Below are positions 1 through 9,258 of a stretch of DNA of 64,000 nucleotides, in pieces. Numbering within the stretch: the stretch's first letter is position 1; every line of letters starts with the position of its first letter. The notes beneath the pieces were generated by a model that was given only the letters and a program-made list of their open reading frames with translations, did not search any database and had not been told where the DNA came from. Source of the stretch: Christensenellaceae bacterium (GTDB lineage: Bacteria; Bacillota; Clostridia; Christensenellales; CAG-138); NCBI GenBank assembly GCA_031261085.1, contig JAISKB010000023.1:1-64000 (forward strand), written 5' to 3'. Position numbers and translations under genes: made by a program.

Positions 1-100
<100 letters not shown>

Positions 101-389
101 GATTGTGGTGGGTACAATCATGTTTGTCAACCCCTTGCTACAATTCGCTTCTTAATAATAATGACTATGTACCATTACATGAATACGCCAACAAGAAAAC
201 TGAGGGAAAGAACTGCCGCAGGGCATGTCGCTAGTATCGCCCTATTTATACTTTCGTTGCTACTACTTTATAACGTGCAAGGGGTAAATTCAATTTTAGT
301 TCTTATTTATCTTATTTATTCCGTATATACTTGTTTTAAATATCATATGTGATACACGGAACGAAAAAAAAAACATTTCTAGGGCTTCG

Positions 390-438
390 TGGCGTTCCCG
401 GCGCGATTCGAACGCGCGGCCTACCGCTTAGGAGTTAA
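390..438 (-). other. 3' half of a tRNA (Arg CCT-like), probable attachment-site remnant
   Basis: Read on the minus strand, this stretch has an anticodon-loop-like CTCCTAAG, a T arm (GCGCG-TTCGAATC-GCGC) and an acceptor 3' strand ending in CCA. The sequence upstream of the anticodon arm has no D arm or 5' acceptor strand, so it is not a whole tRNA gene. A 3' tRNA fragment of this kind is the usual trace of integration by a tRNA-targeting mobile element. No integrase is visible in the window. The anticodon reading CCT (Arg) is tentative. Confidence 0.6.
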
Positions 439-569
439 GAGTGTATGGCGGCTTGCGGCGCGTCTGAACGGCTGTATATCTTTGAAAGCCCTATCGACGC
501 TACTCTAAGCGAATAACAATTATGAATGGAGGCTGCTGTTTGGGCGGCAACCTCCATACTAGTCTTTCG

Positions 570-719
570 TCAAGTTCCCTCCCTCAAAAGCTCAAGATAA
601 TCTTCATATTGCTCGAAATTGCCTTTATTGCGCACCTCGGTCATGCAATCATAATACTCAATGCGGTTCTTTTTCAGTGGGAGATTCTTAACGCCACTAT
701 TTTTCTAAAATCGTATTGA
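570..719 (-). pseudogene. Fic-like protein C-terminal remnant, frameshifted
   Basis: The minus-strand frame ending in TGA at 570-572 reads about 42 residues including KKNRIEYYDCM and VRNKGNFEQY. This resembles the C-terminal end of Fic/DOC-family AMP-transferases, which commonly end in N-R-x-E-Y-Y-D followed by a G-(D/N)-(F/Y/W)-E-Q segment. Upstream of 696 the frame is interrupted, and an adjacent frame (VNTILEK) continues toward 719, which suggests a frameshift. No catalytic HxFx(D/E)GNGR motif is present, so this is a dead fragment. It lies next to the tRNA fragment, consistent with a decayed mobile region. Identity is by eye only. Confidence 0.45.
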
Positions 720-785
720 CGGCTTGAATAAATCAGGATAAAATAACTCATACTTTATATTATCCTAATTAATAGGAGGTGCAAC

Positions 786-2012
786 ATGGATTATATCCCT
801 CGCCATTTAGAGCGTAAATTTACCCATATGAGCGAATTTTTCAAAGCGGTGCTGGTTACGGGAGCAAGGCAGGTCGGTAAAACCACCATGCTCAAACATT
901 TAGCGGAAGGACAAAACCGCACCTATGTCACGCTCGACAACAAAATGGCAAGGGAACTTGCGCAGGGCGACCCGGTTTTGTTTTTTCAGACCTATAAACC
1001 GCCGATTCTGATTGATGAGGTGCAGTACGCGCCGGAGCTGTTCCCGCAGATTAAAATCCTGTGTGATGAGAGCGAAGAAACCGGGCGCTTCTGGCTGGCT
1101 GGCTCTCAGCAGTATAAGATGATTACGAAAGCGCGTGAAACGCTGGCCGGACGCGTCAGCATTTTGAGCTTGTACAGCTTGTCCCAAACCGAAAAGGCGG
1201 GGCTTATTTTCCAAAACGATCTTGACTTCTCCCTTACCTGTTTACAGGGAAGGCAAGCGCTCGTTCCCAAAAATGATGTGGTGGATGTGTTCGAGCATAT
1301 TTGGCGAGGCGGTATGCCGCAGGTGCTTCAGGCTGATGCTGAACAGCGGCAGGAATACTACGATTCCTATACCAATACTTTTTTAATGCGAGATGTAGCG
1401 GAGCTGGGCGGTGTAACCGATACGCTGCGCTTTGGGAAGTTCTTGACCGCCTGCGCCTCTCTGGTGGGTGAACAGGTAAACTATAAAACGCTTGCTGAAA
1501 CAGCGGATATTTCGCAGCCCACCGCCAAAGCATGGCTGCAATTATTGGAAGGCTTATGTATCGTTTATCTGCTTGCGCCCTATGCGAACAACGCGCTGAA
1601 ACGACTGACGAAAACGCCGAAACTGTATTTCTGTGATACGGGGCTTGCTGCGCACCTCTCTATGTGGCTGACCCGTGAAACGCTGATGACCGGCGCAGCC
1701 AGCGGACATTTCTTTGAAAACTATGTGATTTCAGAGTTGCTTAAAAGCTATGCTTATTCGCCATTGAAAGCCAACATGACGTACTATCGGGACTCCAACG
1801 CCAAAGAGATTGACATTTTCATCGAGGAAAACAACTCGATTCACCCGTTGGAAATCAAAAAGTCGGCAAATCCTGACCGTCGGGAAATTAAGAAGTTTTC
1901 TGTTTTAGAGAAGACCACTGTACAGACCGGCGCGGGCGGGATTATTTGCATGTGTGAGGAAACAATACCGATTGACCCAAACAACTGCTTTATTCCCTGC
2001 AATCTGATTTAG
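786..2012 (+). CDS. AAA-family ATPase with DUF4143 C-terminal domain
   Basis: A 408-residue cytoplasmic protein of the AAA_14/DUF4143 family, common in anaerobes and of unknown cellular role. The Walker A motif is GARQVGKT at residues 26-33 and Walker B is ILIDE at about 74-78, followed by a sensor-like LAGSQQ. The C-terminal half (from about 215) is the DUF4143 part and contains E-I-D followed by E-I-K near residues 340-360, an arrangement like PD-(D/E)xK nucleases. The start is set by GGAGGT seven bases upstream. It is monocistronic, with its own terminator. It follows a region of decayed mobile DNA, so it may belong to that accessory segment. Family assignment is firm and function is not. 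Confidence 0.9.
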   Translation: MDYIPRHLERKFTHMSEFFKAVLVTGARQVGKTTMLKHLAEGQNRTYVTLDNKMARELAQGDPVLFFQTYKPPILIDEVQYAPELFPQIKILCDESEETGRFWLAGSQQYKMITKARETLAGRVSILSLYSLSQTEKAGLIFQNDLDFSLTCLQGRQALVPKNDVVDVFEHIWRGGMPQVLQADAEQRQEYYDSYTNTFLMRDVAELGGVTDTLRFGKFLTACASLVGEQVNYKTLAETADISQPTAKAWLQLLEGLCIVYLLAPYANNALKRLTKTPKLYFCDTGLAAHLSMWLTRETLMTGAASGHFFENYVISELLKSYAYSPLKANMTYYRDSNAKEIDIFIEENNSIHPLEIKKSANPDRREIKKFSVLEKTTVQTGAGGIICMCEETIPIDPNNCFIPCNLI

Positions 2013-2025
2013 CACATCACGCTTT

Positions 2026-2060
2026 AAGCCGTTTGTTCTGAAAAGAACAGGCGGCTTTTT
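2026..2060 (+). terminator. Rho-independent terminator of the ATPase gene
   Basis: A 14-base stem (AAGCCGTTTGTTCT) with a GAAA loop and near-perfect complement runs into a five-base T tract, 14 bases after the stop codon. Confidence 0.9.
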
Positions 2061-2157
2061 ATGTTTGTTCGAGATCAAAATACTTCACTTATCCGGGGTG
2101 CAATCCTTACTGCATTTTTACTACAATTATAGCCGTTTTTAAGAGCCGACCGAGCGC

Positions 2158-2202
2158 ACAAATACCCACCGTTTGGCTTCTTGCCATTCAGTGGGTATTT
2201 GT
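2158..2202. repeat. Long inverted repeat between convergent genes
   Basis: Perfect 12-base arms (ACAAATACCCAC and its complement) are separated by 21 bases, with short extra pairing outside. There is no T tract on either strand, so a terminator role is doubtful. It sits between the convergent ATPase and MATE genes. Confidence 0.7.
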
Positions 2203-2247
2203 ACTAGTGCGGTCTATACGCCTACGTTCCTCGGCGTTTTATTTGTG

Positions 2248-4233
2248 TTATTCGCCCCTGCCGTTCACATATGCCAAAATCACGTCGGCGGTTTTTTCTG
2301 CGCCTATGGAACTATCTAAGCACAAATGATACTGTTCCGCGGCGCCCCATTCCGCACCCGATATTTTGGTGAAGTACGACGACCGCGCCGCATCTGATCG
2401 CGCTATGCTTTTTTCGCCCTGCTCCTTGGTATCGCCGTAATTTTTCATCACCTGAGCTATGCGGAAAGCTTCCGGCGCGTGAATGAAGATTCTGACGATG
2501 TTTTTATGATCCCGCAACACAAAATCGGCAGCGCGCCCGACGATGACGCAAGAGCCGGCGTCCGCGATGGTGCGGATTATTTTTTCCTGTGCGATGATTG
2601 CCTGCTGAACAGGCTCCGTACTCAAATACAGCGTATGCGTTATGCCCGGTTCCGCTTCGTTAATATTGGAAATGAATTCCTTTGCCAAGCCGCTTTCCTG
2701 TGCGGCAAGGGCAATCATTTCCTTGTAGTAATATGGTATCCCAAGCCTTTCCGCAACAAGCTGTCCGATATATTTTCCGGATGAACCGTGTTCGCGGTCA
2801 ATCGTGATAATCACACCCGGCTTTGACGGCTTTAAGACTATTGCTTCGGTTTGCGGTTCTGCGTCTGAGACCAAACCGCTCAATTGTTTCCAAACACGGA
2901 TGACGACAGCAGCGGTTATCCCCATTGCCAATATGTCCGCAAGCGGAGCCGCCCAGAATATCCCGGTAACACCAATATACCCGGGAAGAATCAACGAGAA
3001 AGCTATCAGAAAAACTACATCGCGGAGCATGGACAGCGGGATTGCCGCCTTTGCCTTGCCGATTGATTGCAGGAAAATTGCGCACGTTTTTTGCAAGCAT
3101 GTCAGCACAATCAGCGACAGGTATATCCGCAAGCAGCTGACAGCAAAATTGGCGTAAAGTACGTTGCTTCCCTCTCCGAACAGGGCGATAAATGCCGCGG
3201 GAAAGACCTCGAACGCAAGCATGCATAGCACCGTGATAATCAAGGTGGATACCACAACATACTTGAATGTTTCCTTCACACGGTCGTAGCGCTTTGCGCC
3301 AAAGTTATAGCCTATAATCGGCTGTGCTCCCGCCGCGATGCCAATGGCGATGTTCAATACGATTTGGAATAACTTCATAATGACCACAAACGCCGCAAGT
3401 GGTATATCGCCGCCGTATTCGGACTTCATGCCATAGGATACGAGCAGTTTATTGTTGACTATCGTCACGAGGACAATCGAAATTTGTGTCAGAAAGCTCG
3501 AACCGCCAAGGGGTATTACCCGTTTTAATATGCTCCACTTCGGCATGAAATCAGAGAACTTCACGCGGAAGGTCTTGCTTCTGACCAGATATACCGCCGC
3601 CAGGACAAAACTCACAAACTGCCCGAAGATTGTGGCGTAAGCCGCGCCCTTAATGCCCCAACCCCACACAAAGATCGTTATCGGGTCGAAAATGATGTTC
3701 AATACGCAGCCCACCAGCATGGTGAACATTGCGTACTTCGGGCTGCCGTCCGCGCGAATGATGGTCACAAGGGTCTGCCCGGCCAAGGCTATCGGTATCA
3801 TCGCGAAAATGATGCGCCCATAGTCGCGGGTTAGTTCGATGGTCGCGTCCGTCGCGCCGAGCGCGTAAAGCAGGCTGTCACCCGCAATATAGCTCACGGC
3901 GATGAGAACTGCGCCTGTCAAAAATGATAACAGTAGGCTGTTGGCTACGGATTTACCCGCGTTTTTCGTGTCGCCCGCGCCCTGGTTTATGCTTAAAAAC
4001 GCCGCGCCTCCATCGCCAAACAGCAGCGATAGTCCCCATCCGATTACAGTAATTGGGAAAATAATCCCTGTCGCGGCGTTGCCGAGATAGCCAAGACCCT
4101 GTCCGACAAATATCTGATCCACGATATTGTACAGGCAGGAAATGAGCAGCGATATCACACTCGGTATAGCGAATTTTGGCAAAATCTTGCGTATCGGTTC
4201 TTTGAGCATCAAGTTGCTTTGCGAGTTGTCCAT
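2248..4233 (-). CDS. MATE-family transporter fused to cytidylate-kinase-like domain
   Basis: A 661-residue fusion. Residues 1 to about 455 are a complete MATE (multi-antimicrobial extrusion) transporter with about twelve membrane segments, which would exchange cations for drugs or metabolites. From about residue 472 a soluble domain begins with IITIDREHGSSGK, a P-loop-like start typical of the cytidylate-kinase-like family (AAK/Cytidylate_kin2), and runs to the end. MATE proteins normally stop near 450-460 residues, so the kinase-like tail is a true extension in one frame. The start is supported by GAGGTG upstream of ATG. A promoter, intrinsic terminator and short reading frame precede it. 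The role of the kinase domain (sensing, NMP phosphorylation) is unknown. Confidence 0.88.
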   Translation of the reverse strand: MDNSQSNLMLKEPIRKILPKFAIPSVISLLISCLYNIVDQIFVGQGLGYLGNAATGIIFPITVIGWGLSLLFGDGGAAFLSINQGAGDTKNAGKSVANSLLLSFLTGAVLIAVSYIAGDSLLYALGATDATIELTRDYGRIIFAMIPIALAGQTLVTIIRADGSPKYAMFTMLVGCVLNIIFDPITIFVWGWGIKGAAYATIFGQFVSFVLAAVYLVRSKTFRVKFSDFMPKWSILKRVIPLGGSSFLTQISIVLVTIVNNKLLVSYGMKSEYGGDIPLAAFVVIMKLFQIVLNIAIGIAAGAQPIIGYNFGAKRYDRVKETFKYVVVSTLIITVLCMLAFEVFPAAFIALFGEGSNVLYANFAVSCLRIYLSLIVLTCLQKTCAIFLQSIGKAKAAIPLSMLRDVVFLIAFSLILPGYIGVTGIFWAAPLADILAMGITAAVVIRVWKQLSGLVSDAEPQTEAIVLKPSKPGVIITIDREHGSSGKYIGQLVAERLGIPYYYKEMIALAAQESGLAKEFISNINEAEPGITHTLYLSTEPVQQAIIAQEKIIRTIADAGSCVIVGRAADFVLRDHKNIVRIFIHAPEAFRIAQVMKNYGDTKEQGEKSIARSDAARSSYFTKISGAEWGAAEQYHLCLDSSIGAEKTADVILAYVNGRGE

Positions 4234-4303
4234 TATTCACCTCAAAATTAAATTGTTGCGGAGGATTTTTTTGGAAAAAACCCTCGTAGCTTACGCCAAA
4301 CAA

Positions 4304-4392
4304 CAAAAAAGATGCGCGGAACCCCGTTAGGATTCTACGCATCTCTGCTGTCCAACTATGAGAATATATCATGTTTTTTGGCGGCTTGTCAA
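4304..4392 (-). promoter_or_regulatory. Promoter and attenuator-like leader of the MATE gene
   Basis: On the minus strand, TTGACA (4392-4387) and TATATT (4368-4363) are 18 bases apart. About 20 bases later comes a hairpin with arms AGATGCG/CGCATCT (4344-4310) followed by a T-rich run (4309-4304), which is an intrinsic terminator placed between promoter and gene. A short frame starting at ATG 4342-4340 inside the hairpin reads MRRILTGFRASFLLFGV. This arrangement suggests conditional termination, perhaps through ribosome stalling on the leader, but no trigger can be read from the sequence. Confidence 0.55.
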
Positions 4393-4453
4393 GTTTTTCG
4401 GGCAACGGGACGCCGTGGGCGGCATCCACTAGTTACAATTGAGAAAACAGGAT

Positions 4454-4873
4454 TTATCCGCCCTGCTCTCCTTCTTTCAGCGCCAGCTCAATCGCTTTCA
4501 AAATGACTTTACTGCTGTTGGTCGCACCACTGATGGTGTCAACATTGAGAGATTGAGCAGACAAAACGTCATCTGTGATTCGCTCCGCCTGTTGCCCTTT
4601 ATCAGTTTTGTGTTCATTGATTTTTATTTCCGTTATCCTATGGCTTCTAATAGTCACGCTGACATCAGCTGAAATCATGGCAGCATCAAAAGCTCCATTA
4701 TAAGTGCCGTCACTGATGTTTGACAGATTAGGGGCTTCAATCGCGATGTCTGCAACGACTTGCTTGTATTTTGACAGCTTATAAAAGTATCTGCCAGTCA
4801 AAAAAAGCAGGGAAATAAGGATTACACAGACCACGGCGGTAATTGTTTTCTTATACATATTGCTTCTCCTCAA
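4454..4873 (-). CDS. Membrane-anchored FMN-binding domain protein
   Basis: A 139-residue protein with one N-terminal membrane segment (about residues 7-25) and an FMN-binding domain (RnfG/NqrC-type, PF04205) outside the membrane. The motif SGAT (in DTISGATNSS) matches the site where ApbE-type transferases attach FMN covalently to Thr. It is likely an extracytoplasmic electron carrier. It is translated directly after the TetR regulator (two-base gap) and is probably its target. No ApbE gene is in the window. The family is clear but the electron partner is not. Confidence 0.82.
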   Translation of the reverse strand: MRRSNMYKKTITAVVCVILISLLFLTGRYFYKLSKYKQVVADIAIEAPNLSNISDGTYNGAFDAAMISADVSVTIRSHRITEIKINEHKTDKGQQAERITDDVLSAQSLNVDTISGATNSSKVILKAIELALKEGEQGG

Positions 4874-4875
4874 AA

Positions 4876-5493
4876 TTAGTTCATTATGCTTCGCAATAGG
4901 GTTTCAAAGCCATACCGCAGGAGTTCTTTCTTCCCATAGCCTGTTTCTTTTGAGAAGTAAATTTCTTTTTGATTCGCCATCCGAATCATGCCAGAAATGC
5001 AAGCCCAAAATACAATCGTTATGTTCGGGAATTGCACATCTGAACGAACCTTACCCTCTTTAACTCCCTGTGCAATAAGTTGTCCTACTATACCTGTGAT
5101 GTCCTCTCCGACTTCATAAATCTTTCTGCTGACTTCTTCGTTTTCCAAAAGAATCATACCGATTAAACTCTCAAAATATAGGGGATAATCATCTGAAAAA
5201 CCTGCTATCGCTTCACACAAGACAAAATATTTTTCAATAATGTCGCTGTCAGATAAAACTGCATTTTCCACTTTTGCTTTCAGCATTTTCATGGCTGATA
5301 GCAAAATATTATTCCAAATATCGGCCTTGCTTTTGAAATATACATAAAGCGTTGCTTTGCTGTATCCGGCAGTTTTAGCAATTTCATCTAACGAGGTTGA
5401 TGCAAGCCCTTTCTCCAAAAACAACTTTTCTGCTGCATTTTGAATGGTATGTCGGTGAAACTCTGTCAACGCCTGTTTTTTTTCTTGTTTCAC
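4876..5493 (-). CDS. TetR/AcrR-family transcriptional regulator
   Basis: A 205-residue regulator with an N-terminal TetR helix-turn-helix (about residues 12-58, including LDEIAKTAGYSKATLYVYF) and a variable ligand-binding C-terminal domain. The start codon is GTG at 5493-5491, chosen because GGAGGG lies eight bases upstream. It is co-transcribed with the FMN-binding protein gene. A palindrome overlapping its own promoter (5514-5532) suggests autorepression. The inducer is unknown. Confidence 0.9.
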   Translation of the reverse strand: MKQEKKQALTEFHRHTIQNAAEKLFLEKGLASTSLDEIAKTAGYSKATLYVYFKSKADIWNNILLSAMKMLKAKVENAVLSDSDIIEKYFVLCEAIAGFSDDYPLYFESLIGMILLENEEVSRKIYEVGEDITGIVGQLIAQGVKEGKVRSDVQFPNITIVFWACISGMIRMANQKEIYFSKETGYGKKELLRYGFETLLRSIMN

Positions 5494-5510
5494 AGTTTAC
5501 CCTCCTAAAA

Positions 5511-5557
5511 AACTATAATATCATATATTATACTCATAGTTCAAGTTTTGTCAATTG
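5511..5557 (-). promoter_or_regulatory. TetR-gene promoter overlapped by a palindromic operator
   Basis: On the minus strand TTGACA (5557-5552) and TATAAT are 16 bases apart. The -10 region lies inside the perfect palindrome TATAATAT-CAT-ATATTATA (5514-5532), which is extended by outer arms AACTAT/ATAGTT (5511-5541). This is the expected layout for a self-repressing TetR regulator. Confidence 0.7.
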
Positions 5558-5869
5558 GGTTTTGAAAATATTCTCTTTGAACGCAAATATCGCGGATGTG
5601 TATACATGATTTGTTTGTATGCACAAAAGTTAATTATCCGCAAAGCCTGTCCAACATCTGGAGGGCATAGTGAAAAGCAATCCGAGCCTGCTGTTGATAG
5701 AGGATGATAAGCAAACCGTTGACGCTCCTTGTGTCAAACATGAAATCGTATTGCCATAATGCAGATTGTGAAGTCGGGATAAACCCTAGGGCCGGCTCAG
5801 AGCTCCATACGCACTTGCCTATCATTGATAATAGGAGCGATATAAGCTATACTGAATCAAAAATAACGG
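5558..5869. other. Intergenic region upstream of ccdA, no supported gene
   Basis: About 310 bases between the divergent tetR and ccdA genes. A 63-codon minus-strand frame (5634-5825) has a protein-like composition but no ribosome-binding site and no family I recognise. It could be a decayed gene end. Nothing else convincing was seen apart from the ribosome-binding site of ccdA. Confidence 0.5.
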
Positions 5870-5882
5870 AGGATATTTCTCC

Positions 5883-6560
5883 ATGCAATATATCCTGTTG
5901 TTCTTAGAGGGCGTCATTACGTTTATTTCGCCCTGCCTGCTGCCCTTGCTGCCCATCTATGTTTCCTATTTCGCCGGAGGAGGCGGACGGGTTAACGCGC
6001 TCAAAAACGCGCTGGGCTTTGTGCTGGGCTTTACACTTGTGTTCGTGTCGCTCGGCGCGTTTGCCGGGAGCGTTGGCTGGCTTTTGCGGGAATATGCCGG
6101 CGCGCTTAATATCGTGACAGGCTTGGTTGTCGTCCTGTTCGGGCTAAATTACCTCGGAGCGCTAAAAATCCCGTTTTTAAATCGCACAGGCCGCCCCAAG
6201 GCAGATGTCAGGGATTTGGGCTTTGCATCCTCCGTGCTTTTCGGGCTCGTGTTCGCAATAGGCTGGACGCCGTGCGTGGGCGCTTTTCTGGGTTCCGCCC
6301 TTATGCTGGCCTCCCGCGCGGGTTCCGCAGCCCGCGGCATATTGATGCTTTTCACATTTTCGCTGGGACTTGGTATCCCCTTTGTGGCCAGCGCGGTATT
6401 GATTGAGCGTTTGAAATCTGTATTTGACTTTATTAAGCGGAATTACAGGGTGGTAAATATGATATCGGGCGGCCTGCTCGTCGTTATGGGGATTATGATG
6501 ATGACGGGTTTGATGGGATATGTACTGGGATTATTATCGTTTTATACGAATTCCAATTAA
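5883..6560 (+). CDS. ccdA: CcdA-type thiol:disulfide interchange membrane protein
   Basis: A 225-residue integral membrane protein of the CcdA/DsbD-transmembrane family, which moves reducing equivalents from cytoplasmic thioredoxin to extracytoplasmic thiol proteins. It has six predicted membrane segments. The family's two conserved Cys are visible, the first in the N-terminal ISPCLLPLLPIYVSYF and the second in the GWTPCVGAFLGSA segment. GGAGGA precedes the start. A TlpA-like thioredoxin follows in the same direction and is the natural acceptor. With the downstream rhodanese lipoprotein and flavodoxin it forms an extracytoplasmic redox set. Confidence 0.93.
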   Translation: MQYILLFLEGVITFISPCLLPLLPIYVSYFAGGGGRVNALKNALGFVLGFTLVFVSLGAFAGSVGWLLREYAGALNIVTGLVVVLFGLNYLGALKIPFLNRTGRPKADVRDLGFASSVLFGLVFAIGWTPCVGAFLGSALMLASRAGSAARGILMLFTFSLGLGIPFVASAVLIERLKSVFDFIKRNYRVVNMISGGLLVVMGIMMMTGLMGYVLGLLSFYTNSN

Positions 6561-6659
6561 AAAGCGCTTAAACTTCGGCGCTTATTTCCAAGCCCATCTC
6601 GGGATTTGGCGCCGCGTTTTTGCTGTTTTAATTTGAAATTACTATTAGGAGGTATAGAT

Positions 6660-7229
6660 ATGAGCAATAAAGCCAAGACGATTCTGTGGATTCTTGCGCT
6701 GGCGGCATTTTTTGCTGTCGCCTCTGTGTTGTATAGCTTATTGGGCGCAGGGGTCGAAACACCTGTGGTTCTGCCCGAACAGGAGGAGGCTTCGGCTGAA
6801 GCAAACGAACCAGCTGCCCCTGATTTTACTGTGTTGGACGAGTCAGGCGGTGAGGTAAAGCTTTCCGATATGCGCGGCAAGCCCGTCGTGCTCAACTTTT
6901 GGGCGTCGTGGTGTCCGCCGTGTAAGTCAGAGATGCCGGAGTTTGATAAGGTATATAAGGAGTTGGGCGGAGAAATCACGTTTATGATGATAGACTTGGC
7001 GGACAACCAGCGGGAAACGATAGAAACCGGCAAGGCTTATATAGAGAAGCAGGGCTACTCCTTCCCTGTGTACTATGATACAACCGGTGAGGCCGCCGAT
7101 AACTACGGGGTTTCGCTGATTCCCACCACGGTTTTCATTAACGGTGATGGCGTTCTTGTTACCCTCGCACAGGGGGCAATCGACAGGGATACTCTGCTTA
7201 AAGGCATTGAGATGATACGGAAAGATTAA
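6660..7229 (+). CDS. TlpA-like membrane-anchored thioredoxin-fold protein
   Basis: A 189-residue protein of the TlpA/ResA group. Residues 7-28 form an uncleaved signal anchor, a short acidic linker follows, and the thioredoxin fold carries the active site WCPPCK with Cys85 and Cys88. The cis-proline loop is in LIPTTVFI. The start at 6660 is preferred over an upstream in-frame ATG at 6606 because TTAGGAGGT lies just before it and because it begins the signal anchor. It probably receives electrons from CcdA, about 100 bases upstream, to reduce extracytoplasmic disulfides. Confidence 0.92.
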   Translation: MSNKAKTILWILALAAFFAVASVLYSLLGAGVETPVVLPEQEEASAEANEPAAPDFTVLDESGGEVKLSDMRGKPVVLNFWASWCPPCKSEMPEFDKVYKELGGEITFMMIDLADNQRETIETGKAYIEKQGYSFPVYYDTTGEAADNYGVSLIPTTVFINGDGVLVTLAQGAIDRDTLLKGIEMIRKD

Positions 7230-7261
7230 GGGGACAGGCAGGAAAAAAACTATAAAGAGTA

Positions 7262-7590
7262 TTGACAAATCACATCTCACGGCATATAGTATATAAAATA
7301 TATATGATTAGTATGATTTTTGCGGCAGGCATGTATCGCTATTGGAATGCCACCCGAAATTTTTACAAAGACAATGCCCGTTGTTTGGCTGGCAAAAACA
7401 GCGCCCGCCGGCATAGAATGTGAAATTTATGCATACGTTAAACAGCAAAATAATGCGTCAAAGTATAGCGGCAGCCCGTGTTTCTTCCTATGCCTCCATC
7501 CTTTTGATTAAATAAGCGGCTCTGTCTAAAAAGCGGAGTTGCTTTTTTAATAATTTAGCTAAAACAAATTATATTTGAGGAGAAACAACC
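7262..7590 (+). promoter_or_regulatory. Promoter and long 5' leader of the rhodanese gene
   Basis: TTGACA (7262-7267), a 17-base spacer and TATAGT (7285-7290) form a good promoter about 300 bases before the rhodanese start. The long transcribed leader contains a 63-codon frame (7320-7511) with no ribosome-binding site. I see no known riboswitch fold in it. Confidence 0.5.
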
Positions 7591-9189
7591 ATGAAGAGGA
7601 TACTCTGTATCGTATTATCCCTGATGCTGGCACTGTCCATAGCCGCCTGCGCCAATCAGCAGCCGGCAACCCTGCCTGCGGAAGCGCCCCAAATTGAAGA
7701 ACCAAAGGAAGACGCAGCGGCTGCTCCAGACGCGGCGGCTCCAAGTGCGGATGCTCCAAGCGCGGACACTCCAAGCGCTGAGGTTAACATCAAAGTTGAA
7801 GCGGCAACAGAAGAACAGGTAGAGGCATTCTTGAATGACTCTGATGAAAAGACAATCCTTGTGGATGCGCGTCCCCAGGAAGCATATGCCGGATGGGCTC
7901 TGGAAGGAGCGGCAAACGGCGGACATCTGAAGGATGCGATTCTGTATTCCGCAAGATGGCTTGACTTTAAGATGAATGACGAGAAACGCGCTACTAGATT
8001 GACCGCATATAACGATGCAATCAACTTGAGTTCAGAAAACAGTTATATTATTTACGATTACAATGGTACAAAAAATGCAGCTGCAAATGTAGCGAAGTAT
8101 TTCAAAACGCAAGGCATTGAAAATGTAACGGTTTTCAATGCAAAAGATATCATCGATGCTGGTGAGAATATCGTAAAATATACGAACTATGATCGTTACA
8201 TACCGGCTGAAATCGTAAAAACCATCTCTGATTATAAGTCAGGCGCTACGGATGCGCTGAATACGGCTGTAACCGAAGCGGCAGGCATCACAGAGGATAA
8301 TATCGATAAAGTTGTTCTTATCGATGTATCTTATGGTAATGTGCATGAATCTGTATATCTTACAGACGGACATGTTCCGGGAGCGATACATCTTAACACA
8401 AACGCCTATGAGAGGCCGCGTTCTTATACGCCGGAGAAAAGAGAGAATTTCTCTATTGAATACAGGTTGATTCCCATAGCGGAGTTCCGTGACAGTTTAT
8501 GTCCGGAATACGGTATTGATAAGGATTCTATTGTTATCGCAATTTCAACAGACGCTCGTCCCTTGGCAAGGTTCGGCTTTATGCTGAGATCTCTTGGCGT
8601 AAAATATTATGCGATGAGCGCAAACATGAATGCATGGATTTATAACGGGTACAGGCTTGACACAGAGAATATTGTAAAACCGACATCGGTTAAGAGCTTC
8701 GGGTCCGATAAGATTGCGTACCCTGATGAAATTGTTTGGATGGATCAGGCAAAGAGAATTCTTGCCGGGCAAGAGGAGGGCACGCTTGTTGGTGGGGATA
8801 ATTTCAGCACTTACAGCTACCATGACCTTATGGGGACGATACAGGGAATCGTTAGCGACGGAAGTATAATAACTGAAAATGTTGACAATACGCCGCCAAT
8901 GAAGGAAATTTTCCTGCAGGGCTACAAAAATGCCGGTATTGCGACAGACAAGCTGATCGTGCCATTCTGCGGTGACGGATGGGCCGCTTCCAGAACAGCT
9001 TACAATGCACAGTCGGTAGATTTGGATAACGTCAAATACTGGGGTGAAGGTTGGGTTGTATGGTCTAATACGGGCAATGAATTCATAACCTACGACGGAA
9101 AGCTTGTTCGTTATGATAAGTACATAGATGCGGTTATCGATAAAGACGGAAACATTATAGCTGACGAGAACGTTATGAAAGTAGAATAA
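7591..9189 (+). CDS. Lipoprotein with three rhodanese-like domains, one with active Cys
   Basis: A 532-residue extracytoplasmic lipoprotein. The signal peptide ends in a lipobox (LSIAAC), followed by an Ala/Pro/Ser linker with repeated APSAD units. Three rhodanese-like modules follow. Only the third has a Cys in the active loop (PFCGDGWAAS, Cys460); the first has Asp and the second Ser at that position. Sulfurtransferase activity, if any, would rest on the last domain, with the others structural or binding. The start has GAGGAG eight bases upstream. Together with CcdA/TlpA and the flavodoxin it suggests extracytoplasmic sulfur or thiol redox chemistry. The substrate is unknown. Confidence 0.8.
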   Translation: MKRILCIVLSLMLALSIAACANQQPATLPAEAPQIEEPKEDAAAAPDAAAPSADAPSADTPSAEVNIKVEAATEEQVEAFLNDSDEKTILVDARPQEAYAGWALEGAANGGHLKDAILYSARWLDFKMNDEKRATRLTAYNDAINLSSENSYIIYDYNGTKNAAANVAKYFKTQGIENVTVFNAKDIIDAGENIVKYTNYDRYIPAEIVKTISDYKSGATDALNTAVTEAAGITEDNIDKVVLIDVSYGNVHESVYLTDGHVPGAIHLNTNAYERPRSYTPEKRENFSIEYRLIPIAEFRDSLCPEYGIDKDSIVIAISTDARPLARFGFMLRSLGVKYYAMSANMNAWIYNGYRLDTENIVKPTSVKSFGSDKIAYPDEIVWMDQAKRILAGQEEGTLVGGDNFSTYSYHDLMGTIQGIVSDGSIITENVDNTPPMKEIFLQGYKNAGIATDKLIVPFCGDGWAASRTAYNAQSVDLDNVKYWGEGWVVWSNTGNEFITYDGKLVRYDKYIDAVIDKDGNIIADENVMKVE

Positions 9190-9258
9190 AAACGGGAAGG
9201 CCAAAGCGTTAAGTCTGCATTAAGGCAATAAAAACTTATTATACAAGGAGGTGAAAGG

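Noticed and set aside
161..352. 63-codon hydrophobic frame near the left edge
   Set aside because: One possible membrane segment but no ribosome-binding site and no family; it lies in decayed DNA and chance cannot be excluded.
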